In this document: positions 14,830 through 24,086 of the stretch, in pieces
Numbering within the stretch: the stretch's first letter is position 1
Layout: each line of letters starts with the position of its first letter
Assembly (NCBI GenBank): GCA_903960915.1
Contig: CAJCCO010000049.1
Coordinates: 1-54,071 of the forward strand
Direction of reading: 5' to 3'
Length of the DNA stretch: 54,071 bases
Source of the DNA: an uncultured beta proteobacterium
Lineage (GTDB): Bacteria; Pseudomonadota; Gammaproteobacteria; Burkholderiales; Burkholderiaceae_C
Translations under genes and position numbers: made by a program
The notes under the pieces: model-generated
The model's database searches: none
Told to the model about the DNA's origin: nothing
What the model saw: only the letters and a program-made list of their open reading frames with translations

Positions 14830-17625
14830 TTAGGGCTTGAGCAAAATCTTCAGCGCGTTTTGCAGACGACGCGCCTGGCTAGCTTCAAAGCCGCTGCCCA
14901 GCACAGTGGCCACATCATGGCCCCAGGTCTGCACCGGCGCCGGGTCATGGCGCTTGGTCAACAATTGCAACTGCAACGCACGGCGAGCATTGAGGTGCTC
15001 CGCAGGTGTCGGGATTTCTGCCGCCATTTCCAGGCGCAATAGCGCCACACCGGCATCCGCTGAAGGGGCTTGCGACACGGCCTTGGCCCAAGCGCTGCGT
15101 GTTGTGGCATTGACGCGGTTGCCGAGGTCTTGCGCTGAAGGTACTTGCGCGGCGTCGTGGTGTTCCCAAGCCGCCAGCAACTCGGTCAGCGCTTCGCCAT
15201 GGGCTTGAGCCGCGAGTTTGCGCAGGGTCATTTGGGCATGTTCCAAGGCATCACGCTGAGCACGGAAAGCGGCATCACCCAGGCGCGGCGCCTCTTGCCA
15301 AGCGCCGGGCGCGCCATCTCGGCCGTCCCGGCCGTCACGACGAGGAGGACGCTCATCGGTGCGGCCCCTGCCGCCATCACGGGGCGCATCACGGCCACCC
15401 TCTTTGCGTTCACCAAACTTACCGCCACGGCCCATGGGCGCAGCGGGTTCGGTCTTTTTCATGCCCGGGCGGTCATCACCGCGCACGGCCACCACCGGCC
15501 GTGGGGCCGCTTTGGGCGGCGCCACTGGTGCGGCTGGCGCAACGGCTTCTTGTGTGTCTTGTGCTTCTGCTGTTTCGTGTGTTTCTGTCGATGCGGCAGG
15601 AGCGTCCACTGAAGCGGCATCATCCGGAGTTTGCTCAGTTTCTGAGGCCGAGGGCGCATCAGTAGCCTGGGCTTGCGCCACATGCTGTGCCTGGTCTGCC
15701 GCCTGAACAGCAGCCGCCACCTCCGCTTTGGCTTGCGCCTGGCCACGCAGGGCGGCTTCAAGCGCGCTCATGGCCTGTCGAATCGCAGCGGCGTCACCGC
15801 TGGTGTTGGCGGCTTCGAGTGCTTTGGCGGCATCAAGTACCGTGCGGTCGCGTTCACCCAGCGCCATGTCGGCTTTTTCGCGGTCTGCGGTCTTGCGGTT
15901 GAAGGCTTCGTCAATGGGCTTGCGAAATGCATCCCACAACTTTTGCTCCTGACGGCGGTCCATGGGCACTCTGTGCGCTTCGGCCTGCCAGCGTTGTTGC
16001 AGGGCTTTAACAGCATCAATACGCAACACAGGGGCGGCACCCAGCACTTTGGCCTCTTCAATCATGGCCTGGCGCGCGGCCAGGCTGTTCGCCTGCAAAG
16101 CCTCCAACGGGGCTGCGGCCTCTTGAATAGCGGCCCTCCACAAAGGCTGCAGCTCGGCAAACACTTTTTCACCCACGTGCCCACCGTCACGCCAACGGTC
16201 GCCAAACTGATGCAGGATGCGGCTGAAGCCCTTCCAGTCATCGTCCTTCGCCACCGTATTGGCAGCAGCCCAGGCTTTGACCTCTTCAATCAGCGCCTGG
16301 CGCTGTGCCCGGTTCTCAGCCGTTTCGGTTTTGAGCTTTTCCAACCAGGCTTCCACGACCTTGTGGGCCTCGTTGCAGGCATCGTCAAAACGTTTCCACA
16401 GGCCATGGTTGGGTACGCCACCCTGGTCAGTCTGCTTCCATTGGTCGCGCAAGGCACGCAGGTTTTCTTGCATCTTGCGTCCGCCCATGGCTTGGCCTTC
16501 AGGACGTTTGAGCAAACCTTCAGCCTTGGCCACCAACTCTTCACGCAGTTGGTCAGCGCGCCAGCGTTGCCAGCCTTCAAGCTCGCCAGCGGCTGCGAGT
16601 GCAGCATGGGCTTGATTTTCCAGCTTGTCGTCCACAATTTTGCCGAATTCCTTGAGCGCCTGACGCAGCGCGGCTGCCGCGCCGGCACTGGCTTTGCCAT
16701 GCCCTTGGGCAATTTCCTGCTCCAGCTTGGTCAGCGCATCCGTCACAGCGCTGACGGCATGGGCCTTGGTTTCGGGATCGATTTTGGGTTTCTGCGGCTT
16801 GCTGACGGCCTCTTTGGGTACGCCGCGCAACACGCGCACTTCATCGGCCCAAACCGGCACCGGGGGTAGGGCTGCGTTAGCGTCGGCTACGGCCGCCACG
16901 GCTTGGGCCAAAGCGGTCTTGAACGCCTCCCACACCACCAGCAACTGCGCCCTAGAGGCATCGAGCAGTGGGGGATATTTGGCATCAACGCTGGCCCAGT
17001 TGGCGTCACTTTGCAATGTGGCGGCCTGCGCCTGCCAGTGGTCCACATCGGCGTGCAATGCGTCCAGCACGGCCTGGGCATCACGCCAAGACTTGGTCGA
17101 CAAAATTTCTATGCGCTGGGCCAGCAACACGGCCGCTTCGCGCTGCACTTGCACGCGGTGCTGAAGGTCTTCAATGACCTTGACGCGTTCACCCAGTTGC
17201 GTTTTAAGGCTGGACAAAGGCTCCTTGCTCAGGGGCGCACCCGCTTTGGCCGCGTCACGTTGCCAGGCCATGGCGTCAGCAATATTGAGTTTGGGCAGGG
17301 CCAGTAAAGATTGGGCTTTGTCGGCCCATTCGCTGGCCATGGACTCCTGAGTCCTGCTGCGCTTGATGTCGTCGATCTTTTCCCGCACCAACTTGGCGGC
17401 GCCCTTGTCTTTGCCACTGAGTTCCTTGAACACGGCCTGCAGGTGCTCGGTGCTGGGCGTACTAACCAACCAGTCACGAATTTTCGACAGCCGCTCGCCC
17501 GAGGTCTGGGCAGAAAACGCCCCACCCGTCAATGCATCAAGTGGATGAGGGTCATGGGCTTTGGCAGCAGTGGAGGTCACCTCGGTGGTGTCAACAGCTT
17601 TGGAGAAGGCAGGAAAAGGGAACAT
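14830..17625 (-). CDS. Large DUF349 protein with an Arg/Gly-rich segment
   Basis: 931 residues. Several DUF349-type helical units run through about residues 80-660: repeated patterns such as LREELVAKAEGLLKRPEG, LRALRDQWKQT and WKGFSRILHQFGDRWRDGG. A disordered stretch follows: Ala/Glu/Thr-rich (coded by about 15438-15720), then rich in Arg and Gly (about 15298-15437), for example GGRDAPRDGGRGRTDERPPR. A C-terminal helical part ends at RRLQNALKILLKP. DUF349 function is not established; an RNA- or ribosome-linked role is a guess from the RG-rich segment. The start at 17625 (MFPFPAF) is uncertain, because no strong ribosome site is seen and the frame is open to 17712. Confidence 0.8.
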   Translation of the reverse strand: MFPFPAFSKAVDTTEVTSTAAKAHDPHPLDALTGGAFSAQTSGERLSKIRDWLVSTPSTEHLQAVFKELSGKDKGAAKLVREKIDDIKRSRTQESMASEWADKAQSLLALPKLNIADAMAWQRDAAKAGAPLSKEPLSSLKTQLGERVKVIEDLQHRVQVQREAAVLLAQRIEILSTKSWRDAQAVLDALHADVDHWQAQAATLQSDANWASVDAKYPPLLDASRAQLLVVWEAFKTALAQAVAAVADANAALPPVPVWADEVRVLRGVPKEAVSKPQKPKIDPETKAHAVSAVTDALTKLEQEIAQGHGKASAGAAAALRQALKEFGKIVDDKLENQAHAALAAAGELEGWQRWRADQLREELVAKAEGLLKRPEGQAMGGRKMQENLRALRDQWKQTDQGGVPNHGLWKRFDDACNEAHKVVEAWLEKLKTETAENRAQRQALIEEVKAWAAANTVAKDDDWKGFSRILHQFGDRWRDGGHVGEKVFAELQPLWRAAIQEAAAPLEALQANSLAARQAMIEEAKVLGAAPVLRIDAVKALQQRWQAEAHRVPMDRRQEQKLWDAFRKPIDEAFNRKTADREKADMALGERDRTVLDAAKALEAANTSGDAAAIRQAMSALEAALRGQAQAKAEVAAAVQAADQAQHVAQAQATDAPSASETEQTPDDAASVDAPAASTETHETAEAQDTQEAVAPAAPVAPPKAAPRPVVAVRGDDRPGMKKTEPAAPMGRGGKFGERKEGGRDAPRDGGRGRTDERPPRRDGRDGRDGAPGAWQEAPRLGDAAFRAQRDALEHAQMTLRKLAAQAHGEALTELLAAWEHHDAAQVPSAQDLGNRVNATTRSAWAKAVSQAPSADAGVALLRLEMAAEIPTPAEHLNARRALQLQLLTKRHDPAPVQTWGHDVATVLGSGFEASQARRLQNALKILLKP

Positions 17626-17677
17626 GAATCGCACAGGCAAAAAGGGAAAATCCCGATCTACGAGGAGACAGGGTTGA

Positions 17678-17722
17678 GGCGCTATTTTCGCCGGTAATTG
17701 GTGCGCCGGCAAAACCAGCGCC
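17678..17722 (-). promoter_or_regulatory. Long imperfect hairpin in the DUF349 leader
   Basis: GGCGCT (17678-17683) pairs with AGCGCC (17717-17722), TTTT (17685-17688) with AAAA (17711-17714), and GCCGG (17690-17694) with CCGGC (17706-17710), with a loop of 11 bases. The 15-bp stem lies about 50 bases upstream of the DUF349 start. The rest of 17626-18148 has no gene; it holds a direct repeat AACCAGGGAG (17798-17807, 17846-17855) and the promoter listed next. Confidence 0.5.
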
Positions 17723-17936
17723 TATCTTTATGCGTCAGGCCCTTCAACGTTGCGTTTTTGCCCTGAAATACGCGGCCCGAACAGGCTGACTGGGAAAAAC
17801 CAGGGAGACTGCGCGCTATGTCGGTCGCCTTACCCCTGTCAAAATAACCAGGGAGGTCCAGGCTAAATGGGCTTTCAAGGGATGGACTCGTCACAGGTAC
17901 AACATTGCATGCGCATAACAAATCAATTTCATATGC

Positions 17937-17965
17937 TTGACTTGATATATATGCGACCTTAGAAT
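17937..17965 (+). promoter_or_regulatory. Strong sigma-70 promoter of the transglycosylase gene
   Basis: TTGACT (17937-17942), a 17-base spacer and TAGAAT (17960-17965). Transcription would start near 17972, leaving a leader of about 175 nt before the ATG at 18149. The leader has a small hairpin TTCTG-AACT-CAGAA and an AAGGAG ribosome site just before the gene. Confidence 0.65.
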
Positions 17966-18148
17966 CCGGCCTTCCCAGAGTTACTCAGGGATAACCCGAA
18001 TCCGCTGCCGAACCCGGCATAGTCAAATCTCTGCACCACGAATGAAGAACCCCGCAGGATATTGATAGCGTACCAACCCAAACGAGGCGCTTGGTGTTGT
18101 TTCTGAACTCAGAACAGCAGCACGGCCCCCGCGAACGAAGGAGAAGCT

Positions 18149-18958
18149 ATGACAGCGACAGAAAAATTGACCCAGGGCCTGCGAACATTCGCAACCGACA
18201 TTGCCCAGGGCTTCTTTGAAATTACCCACAACAGTTTTGCCATACTCGGGCTGGCTGTGATGTTTGCCGTATTCACCTTGACCGCACGGCCCGAATGGCG
18301 TGAAGCGGGTGAGGTGAAACTGATCAGTTGGCTGCAAACCCGTCAGATCGCCCTGTATGGCTCTGACACCGAAATTGATGCCATTGACCGTGCTACCGCC
18401 AGCAACCCTCAAGATTTACCCAAACAGCAAGCTGCAGTGGCGTTTTGGCTCAGCAAAAAATACCGTGTGGCGCCCGAGCCGCTGAGCGCATTGGTCGCCC
18501 AAGCCTATGAAATTGGCATCCATGCCAAGTTGGACCCGACACTGATTCTGGCCGTGATGGCGATTGAGTCTGGTTTCAACCCTTTTGCGCAAAGCCCCGT
18601 GGGTGCGCAAGGACTGATGCAGGTCATGACGCAGGTACACAGCGACAAATATGAAAGCTTTGGCGGCAAACTGGCCGCTTTTGACCCCCTGACCAACCTG
18701 AAAGTGGGCGTCAAGGTGCTTCAGGAGTGCATTGCGCGCGCCGGTTCAACCGAAGGCGGTCTGCGTTATTACGTGGGCGCCGCCAATACGGATGAAGACG
18801 GCGGTTATGTGGAAAAAGTGATTGCTGAATATGCGCGCTTGCAAGAAGTCGCCAAAGGCCGCTCGGTTTCCATGACAGCCCTGGTAACGCAGCCACAGAT
18901 AAACAGTGTCAATAAAGAGACTTTCCCAGAGAAAATTGCGTCACTGTTGACCCCGTGA
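18149..18958 (+). CDS. Membrane-anchored lytic transglycosylase (SLT domain)
   Basis: 269 residues. Cleaves peptidoglycan glycan strands with formation of 1,6-anhydro-MurNAc. A single N-terminal membrane segment (FAILGLAVMFAVFTL, about residues 30-44) is followed by a linker and an SLT domain: LILAVMAIESGFNPFAQSP carries the catalytic glutamate E140, then GAQGLMQVM and the late RYYVGAANTD pattern. No peptidoglycan-binding domain is seen. The gene stands alone behind a strong promoter with a long leader. It is similar in layout to SLT proteins encoded near glyA in Burkholderiales, but its exact family name is not certain. Confidence 0.9.
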   Translation: MTATEKLTQGLRTFATDIAQGFFEITHNSFAILGLAVMFAVFTLTARPEWREAGEVKLISWLQTRQIALYGSDTEIDAIDRATASNPQDLPKQQAAVAFWLSKKYRVAPEPLSALVAQAYEIGIHAKLDPTLILAVMAIESGFNPFAQSPVGAQGLMQVMTQVHSDKYESFGGKLAAFDPLTNLKVGVKVLQECIARAGSTEGGLRYYVGAANTDEDGGYVEKVIAEYARLQEVAKGRSVSMTALVTQPQINSVNKETFPEKIASLLTP

Positions 18959-19082
18959 TTACCCGCCTGGGAAGCCCCTTGGGGTCAGTTAAACTCATTT
19001 GGTACGCAACTGGCGATAGGCGCTCAAAACCACCCCGGAATTGAAACGCTGACGCGGGAATACTGCGGGGAAGCGTACCGTA

Positions 19083-19156
19083 GGGCCTGCGTGAGGTTCT
19101 GTGTATTAGCCGTTCGCCTGGGCAACCTGGTTTCATTTCACATGACCCTCAGGCCC
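19083..19156 (+). promoter_or_regulatory. Possible structured leader of glyA
   Basis: GGGCCTG (19083-19089) and CAGGCCC (19150-19156) form a perfect 7-bp stem that encloses about 60 bases, within which GGTT/AACC can also pair. It ends about 20 bases before the glyA ATG. It does not match a riboswitch I can name, and its function is open. The rest of the 218-bp gap (18959-19176) shows only a small CCCC-TT-GGGG hairpin after the transglycosylase gene. Confidence 0.35.
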
Positions 19157-19176
19157 ACTGTCTTGAAGAGACCACC

Positions 19177-20421
19177 ATGTACAACCGAAATATCCTCATT
19201 GAGCAAACTGACCCCGAACTGTGGGCAGCCATTCAGTCTGAAAACGCCCGTCAAGAGCACCACATTGAGCTGATTGCCAGCGAAAACTACGCCTCGCCCG
19301 CCGTCATGGCCGCGCAAGGCACTCAGCTCACCAACAAATACGCCGAAGGCTACCCCGGCAAGCGCTACTACGGTGGCTGCGAGTATGTTGACGTTGCCGA
19401 GCAACTGGCCATCGACCGCGTCAAACAAATTTTTGGCGCTGACGCCGCCAATGTGCAACCGCATTGCGGTGCATCGGCCAACGAAGCCGTGTTTCTGGCT
19501 TTCTTGAAGCCTGGCGACACCATCATGGGCATGAGCCTGGCTGAAGGCGGTCACCTCACCCACGGCATGCCCCTCAATATGAGTGGCAAGTGGTTCAACG
19601 TGGTGAGCTACGGTCTGAACGCCAAAGAAGAGATCGATTACGACGCCATGGAGCGCAAAGCCCATGAATCCAAACCCAAGCTCATCATTGCCGGTGCCTC
19701 GGCTTACAGCCTTCACATTGACTTTGCCCGCTTTGCCAAAGTAGCCAAAGACGTAGGCGCCTTGTTCCTGGTCGACATGGCCCACTACGCGGGCTTGATC
19801 GCTGCAGGCCTCTACCCCAACCCCGTGCCACACGCTGACGTGGTGACCTCCACCACCCACAAAAGCCTGCGCGGCCCCCGTGGCGGCATCATTTTGATGA
19901 AGAGCGAGTTCGAAAAAGCCATCAACAGCGCCATCTTCCCCGGCCTGCAAGGCGGACCGCTCATGCACGTGATTGCAGCCAAAGCCGTGGCATTCAAGGA
20001 AGCCCTGATGCCCGAATTCAAGGTGTACCAACAGCAGGTGATCACCAACGCCCACATCGTGGCTGAAACATTGACGCAACGCGGCCTGCGCATCGTCAGC
20101 GGCGGCACCCAAAGCCACGTCATGCTGGTCGATCTGCGCTCCAAAAACATCACGGGCAAGGAAGCTGAAAGCGTGCTGGGCGCAGCCCACATGACGATCA
20201 ACAAGAACGCCATCCCCAACGACCCTGAAAAACCGATGGTCACCAGCGGAGTGCGCATTGGCACACCCGCCATGACCACCCGTGGCTTCAAGGACGAAGA
20301 GGCCCGCCTCACCGCCAACATGATTGCTGATGTGCTGGACAACCCACGCGATGCTGCCAACATTGAGTCCGTTCGCGTACGGGTTAATGCCTTGACCGCC
20401 CGCTTCCCGGTTTACAAGTAA
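19177..20421 (+). CDS. glyA: Serine hydroxymethyltransferase
   Basis: 414 residues. PLP enzyme converting serine and tetrahydrofolate to glycine and methylene-THF, a main source of one-carbon units. Motifs: [31 protein letters not shown], and [13 protein letters not shown] with Schiff-base lysine K229. The C-terminus TARFPVYK is normal. A GAAGAG ribosome site precedes ATG 19177. It is followed after 10 bases by nrdR, the same pairing as in many proteobacteria. Confidence 0.98.
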   Translation: MYNRNILIEQTDPELWAAIQSENARQEHHIELIASENYASPAVMAAQGTQLTNKYAEGYPGKRYYGGCEYVDVAEQLAIDRVKQIFGADAANVQPHCGASANEAVFLAFLKPGDTIMGMSLAEGGHLTHGMPLNMSGKWFNVVSYGLNAKEEIDYDAMERKAHESKPKLIIAGASAYSLHIDFARFAKVAKDVGALFLVDMAHYAGLIAAGLYPNPVPHADVVTSTTHKSLRGPRGGIILMKSEFEKAINSAIFPGLQGGPLMHVIAAKAVAFKEALMPEFKVYQQQVITNAHIVAETLTQRGLRIVSGGTQSHVMLVDLRSKNITGKEAESVLGAAHMTINKNAIPNDPEKPMVTSGVRIGTPAMTTRGFKDEEARLTANMIADVLDNPRDAANIESVRVRVNALTARFPVYK

Positions 20422-20431
20422 TCGGCGTGTC

Positions 20432-20881
20432 ATGAAGTGCCCGTTTTGCAGTCACGCCGACACCCAAGTGGTGGAAACGCGGATTTCTGAAGACGGGGAC
20501 TCCATTCGCCGCAGGCGCCAATGTGCGTCCTGCGAAAAACGATTCACCACCTACGAACGCCCTGACGTCACTTACCCGGCCATTGTCAAAAAAGATGGTC
20601 GGCGTATTGAGTACGAGCGCAGCAAACTGCTGGCCTCCATGAACCTGGCCCTGCGCAAACGCCCGGTCAGCACCGAGCAGGTCGACAGCGCGATTGAACG
20701 CATTGAAGAAAAATTGCTCGCGCTGGGCATGCGTGAACTGCCCTCCGCCCGACTGGGTGAACTGGTGATGCGTGAACTCAAAAAGCTCGACAAAGTAGCC
20801 TACGTGCGCTTTGCCAGCGTGTACCGCAGCTTTGAAGACATCGACGAATTCAAGACCCTGGTGGACGAAGTTCGCCGCTGA
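20432..20881 (+). CDS. nrdR: Transcriptional repressor NrdR
   Basis: 149 residues. ATP/dATP-sensing repressor of ribonucleotide reductase genes. The zinc ribbon uses C3, C6, C31 and C34 (MKCPFC and CASC), with RRRRQC between; the ATP-cone follows ([21 protein letters not shown] and the [14 protein letters not shown] ending). Length matches the family exactly (about 150). It is in tandem with glyA and probably shares its transcript. Confidence 0.98.
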   Translation: MKCPFCSHADTQVVETRISEDGDSIRRRRQCASCEKRFTTYERPDVTYPAIVKKDGRRIEYERSKLLASMNLALRKRPVSTEQVDSAIERIEEKLLALGMRELPSARLGELVMRELKKLDKVAYVRFASVYRSFEDIDEFKTLVDEVRR

Positions 20882-20961
20882 ACGCGTCTCTTCCAGGGTC
20901 GCGCCATCCAAGTCCGTAGCCCTGCGGACCGAAAACCAAAAAATTGCCTATTTCAAAACGA

Positions 20962-20990
20962 TTGATTAAAAGCTAACAGCTTTTTACAAT
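20962..20990 (+). promoter_or_regulatory. Promoter of the minor-pilin cluster with a palindrome
   Basis: TTGATT (20962-20967), 17 bases, TACAAT (20985-20990). The spacer is exactly the perfect dyad AAAAGCT-AAC-AGCTTTT, which could be an operator. It lies upstream of a GGGAGGA ribosome site for the gene at 21013. Confidence 0.6.
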
Positions 20991-21012
20991 TCAGTCGGGA
21001 GGAAATACGCAC

Positions 21013-21573
21013 ATGGGCACTCAAAACAGCCTGGACAACGCACACGGTTTCACCTTCATTGAACTGATGGTGGTTCTTATGGTGCTTGCTATTTTTGCGA
21101 AAGTGGCGCTGCCCTCTTTCTATGATTTATTGCAGGGCAACCGGGTACAAGCAACGCAGGCAGAATTTCAAAACGCGCTGGCCTTAGCCCGTTTTGAAGC
21201 CATTAAACGCGGGGCCCATTCGCGCGTCACGGTTGTGGCCAACGCCTTGACAGGCACCAGCGCCAACTGGGCAAGCGGTGTTTCAGTATTTTTTGACACC
21301 ACGGACAATGGCAACGGCAATGTGCCACCCGCTGACCAATCCCTGCTTGTTTTAAAAACCAATGCGGTGGATAGCCAGGTGCAGGTGGTCACCAGCAACA
21401 ATGCCAACCGCATTATTTTTCAAGGTTCAGGACAAATTTACAGCGGCTACAGCACCTTCGCGTTCGGTCCCTACAACGCGACCTGGCGCTGTACCGTCAT
21501 CGCCAAGTCCGGTCGCGTGCGAAGCACAACCGTTGCCAGCGCCACCTGTAGCCATGCCAGTTGCTGCGCCTGA
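21013..21573 (+). CDS. fimT: Minor pseudopilin, GspH/FimT family
   Basis: 186 residues. Prepilin cleavage site GFTFIELMVVLMVLAIF (G at -1, F at +1, Glu at +5), then the FxDLLQGNRVQATQAEFQNALALARFEAIKRG helix and GspH-type beta domain. It is a minor component that primes type IV pilus assembly at the inner membrane. The first gene of fimT-pilV-pilW-pilX-pilE. A double Cys (ASCCA) lies at its C-terminus. Confidence 0.9.
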   Translation: MGTQNSLDNAHGFTFIELMVVLMVLAIFAKVALPSFYDLLQGNRVQATQAEFQNALALARFEAIKRGAHSRVTVVANALTGTSANWASGVSVFFDTTDNGNGNVPPADQSLLVLKTNAVDSQVQVVTSNNANRIIFQGSGQIYSGYSTFAFGPYNATWRCTVIAKSGRVRSTTVASATCSHASCCA

Positions 21574-21582
21574 GGCCACCGC

Positions 21583-22071
21583 ATGCAATCCGCTCCTCCA
21601 TACAGCCGCAAAGGCCAACTGGGCTTTTCCCTGATCGAAGTTCTGGTTTCATTGGCCATCATGGCCGTGGGTCTCTTGGGCATGGGTCGCTTGATGGTTG
21701 CTGCCATTCACCATGCAACAGCCACTGATGTGTCATCGCGGGCCGCCCAGTCTGCACATGGCATGGCTGAAGCCATGCGGGCCACCGCCACCGCCAATGT
21801 CAGCAGCTACAGCACCGCCTACGGCGACAGCACCTTGACGGGCACGGAGCCCCGTGCTTCAGACCTCAAATTTTGGCTGGACAGCCTGCGACGCTTGCCT
21901 GAGGGCGACGGCAAGATTGAATTTAACGGCGCCTCCTCTGAAGCCACCGTCACCGTTCGGTTCACCAATTGCCTGGGAACGCTGAGCACCCTGGAGGCCA
22001 CCCATTGCAACAACAGCAGCGACCCGGACGCCAGAAAACGCAGCATCGCGTTGTGGATCAGGCTTCAATAG
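21583..22071 (+). CDS. pilV: Type IV pilus modification protein PilV
   Basis: 162 residues. Prepilin signal GFSLIEVLVSLAIMAVGLLGMG, with Glu at +5, matches PilV. The remainder is the short variable domain of minor pilins, with two Cys (NCLGTLSTLEATHC). It follows fimT after 9 bases and precedes pilW by 8 bases, so the genes form one transcript. PilV sits in the pilus priming complex with FimT/U, PilW and PilX. Confidence 0.9.
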   Translation: MQSAPPYSRKGQLGFSLIEVLVSLAIMAVGLLGMGRLMVAAIHHATATDVSSRAAQSAHGMAEAMRATATANVSSYSTAYGDSTLTGTEPRASDLKFWLDSLRRLPEGDGKIEFNGASSEATVTVRFTNCLGTLSTLEATHCNNSSDPDARKRSIALWIRLQ

Positions 22072-22079
22072 CGCACGCC

Positions 22080-23363
22080 ATGCAGTCCACAACAGGCGCC
22101 AACCCAAGCCGCTGCAAGCACAGGGCTGGGCCTGGTCGTAAGGCTCGGCCAAGGGCGATGCACCTTGGATTGAGTCTGATCGAGTTGATGGTTGCTATGA
22201 CGATAGGTTTATTCATGCTGGGTGCACTTTCACTGGTTTATATCCAGGCCAAATCCAGTTTTAACTACGCCAACCAGATGATTCGCATGACCGAAGACGC
22301 CACTGTGGCGCTGGAAACCATCAGCCGTCAAACGCGCATGGCTGGGTTTTCTGGATGCGCTGGAGCAACGCCTGGCGTGAAGCAGCTTCAAAGTGCAGCA
22401 TCGACTGCTGAGATTCAAAAGCTCAACCCCTTCTACTCAAACAACGCTTTCCCTGAACTGCTGGACATTTACGCCCCGCACACCGCCCTCTACGGCTTTT
22501 CTGCGAACAACAGTGCCGCCCTGCAACTCATTCAAAGCGCAAGCTACAAGGCAAGCACCAGCTCGGCCATGCTCTTTTTAAGAGGCGTTTCCAGCGACAG
22601 CGTTGCAATCGGTGCCGAGGGTTATCTTGCAGACACTTCTTCGGCCTATCTCATGCTCGAAACCGATGACTTCAATTGGGCAGAAAAAGGCGCGAGTTTT
22701 TTCTTGATTGCCAATTGCACGGCCAGTGAGGTTTTTCGCGGGGAGTTTTTGGCCAGCGGATCAAGTTCTTCCCAGGGGTTTTATGCAATCGGCACCACAG
22801 ACGTCAATGGGAAGAATATCAATTTATCCAACCCGTACAACCAAGGCACCATGCTGTCCCCTCTGACAAGCGATTGGTTTTTTCTGGCCACCAAAAAGGG
22901 GCAAACCCACCCCAGCCTTTACATACGAACATTTCATGGCGCCGTGAACAGTGCCAGCGTATCCGAGGTCGTCACCAACGTGGAAGCCATGACTTTTCAA
23001 TACGGGGAAAACACAGAGAACCGAACGTCGCTCAGTAACCCTTGCGGGACGGGAACTGGCGAAGGGATTGGCAATGGCGATGGATTGCCCACCTACTTCA
23101 CCGACCAGTACAAAAGCAATGCAGCCGAGGTGAAAGATTGGTCGCGCATCATCAGTATTCGCATCGGCCTGATCATGGTGAGTGAAGACGATCTGCTGAC
23201 CAGCGGCGGCAAAACAATTGCGTGGCTGGGCGGTAGTTACACCCCACCCGTGGCGGACAAACGCTTGCGCCGGGCCTACAGCACCACGGTCATGCTGCGC
23301 AATCGATCAGGCTTGCCCTACGCCGGGTCATGTGCATCAACTGTTTCTAACAGCACGCCTTGA
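22080..23363 (+). CDS. pilW: Type IV pilus minor pilin PilW
   Basis: 427 residues from ATG 22080. The prepilin site is LGLSLIELMVAMTIGLFML, with Leu at +1 instead of the usual Phe and Glu at +5, preceded by an unusually long basic leader of about 30 residues (RCKHRAGPGRKARPRAM). Core landmarks: TISRQTRMAGFSGC and the late RIGLIMVSEDDLL and RRAYSTTVMLRNR, typical of PilW. An in-frame extension to 21969 overlaps pilV and is less likely. The start is moderately certain; an internal ATG at 22158 would give a more normal prepilin leader. Confidence 0.85.
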   Translation: MQSTTGANPSRCKHRAGPGRKARPRAMHLGLSLIELMVAMTIGLFMLGALSLVYIQAKSSFNYANQMIRMTEDATVALETISRQTRMAGFSGCAGATPGVKQLQSAASTAEIQKLNPFYSNNAFPELLDIYAPHTALYGFSANNSAALQLIQSASYKASTSSAMLFLRGVSSDSVAIGAEGYLADTSSAYLMLETDDFNWAEKGASFFLIANCTASEVFRGEFLASGSSSSQGFYAIGTTDVNGKNINLSNPYNQGTMLSPLTSDWFFLATKKGQTHPSLYIRTFHGAVNSASVSEVVTNVEAMTFQYGENTENRTSLSNPCGTGTGEGIGNGDGLPTYFTDQYKSNAAEVKDWSRIISIRIGLIMVSEDDLLTSGGKTIAWLGGSYTPPVADKRLRRAYSTTVMLRNRSGLPYAGSCASTVSNSTP

Positions 23364-23402
23364 GACAGCTAGATAGCCGAGCCATGCATCAAAACACTGG
23401 AA

Positions 23403-24053
23403 ATGACCCGCATGAAACAACGCTTGAAGTCTGAGGGTTTTATAGTCATTTTTGTCCTGGTGTTCATGCTGGCGCTGGGCTTGCTTGCCGCCACGGGCAT
23501 GCGATCAGTGATGACAGCAGAGCGTATCGCGGCCAACGAACGTGACCGCTTGTTAGCCTTTGAAGCTGCAGAAAGTGCCGCCGCCGAGGCCGTTGTGCGT
23601 ATCAACCAAGGCGGAACGTCATCGAATCAATTGGGCATTTACGCCGCCATGCACACCCTAGGCAGCTATTCAAGCTTTTGGCTGACCACATTCACTTTGC
23701 CCGTAGGCGCCCAGTGCCTGTTGGTGAATGGCGACTCACATGTTCTCTACCAGCTCACGGAGAGATTCAGCTGGGCTTTATGTGCGCGCACAGCGGAGAA
23801 AAATTATGGCAATTTGGTGAAGCCACAGTACGTCATTGAAAATATTGCTTCAGCTGTGGTTGCCAATACCAGCCCCATCCGAACCCGCTATCACTACCGC
23901 ATAACGGCGCGCGCCACCGGCGGCTCCAACCAAGCTGAAGTCATCGTTCAATCCTATTACTTCAAAGATCTGAGCTGCAATCTTGATCAAAACAAATGCG
24001 ATCTTTACCAAGATCCAGGTTCACAGAAAAAAGTATGGCGACAACTCCAATGA
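23403..24053 (+). CDS. pilX: PilX-type minor pilin
   Basis: 216 residues. The N-terminal hydrophobic segment GFIVIFVLVFMLALGLLAATGMRSVM follows a short basic leader (split here: GFIVIFVLVF, then MLALGLLAATG). No Glu at +5 is seen (FIVIF), which is tolerated in PilX/GspK-like minor pilins. TAERIAANERDRLLAFEAAE is the typical helix. ATG 23403 is used; ATG 23412 is also possible. It lies between pilW and a pilE-like gene. pilY1, which normally comes next, is not there. Confidence 0.85.
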   Translation: MTRMKQRLKSEGFIVIFVLVFMLALGLLAATGMRSVMTAERIAANERDRLLAFEAAESAAAEAVVRINQGGTSSNQLGIYAAMHTLGSYSSFWLTTFTLPVGAQCLLVNGDSHVLYQLTERFSWALCARTAEKNYGNLVKPQYVIENIASAVVANTSPIRTRYHYRITARATGGSNQAEVIVQSYYFKDLSCNLDQNKCDLYQDPGSQKKVWRQLQ

Positions 24054-24086
24054 CCAGCCCTTTGCAACCCTCTTGGGGTTTAGCCC

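Noticed and set aside
19138..20433. 431-aa minus-strand frame opposite glyA
   Set aside because: Antisense of glyA, whose PLP and folate motifs are intact.
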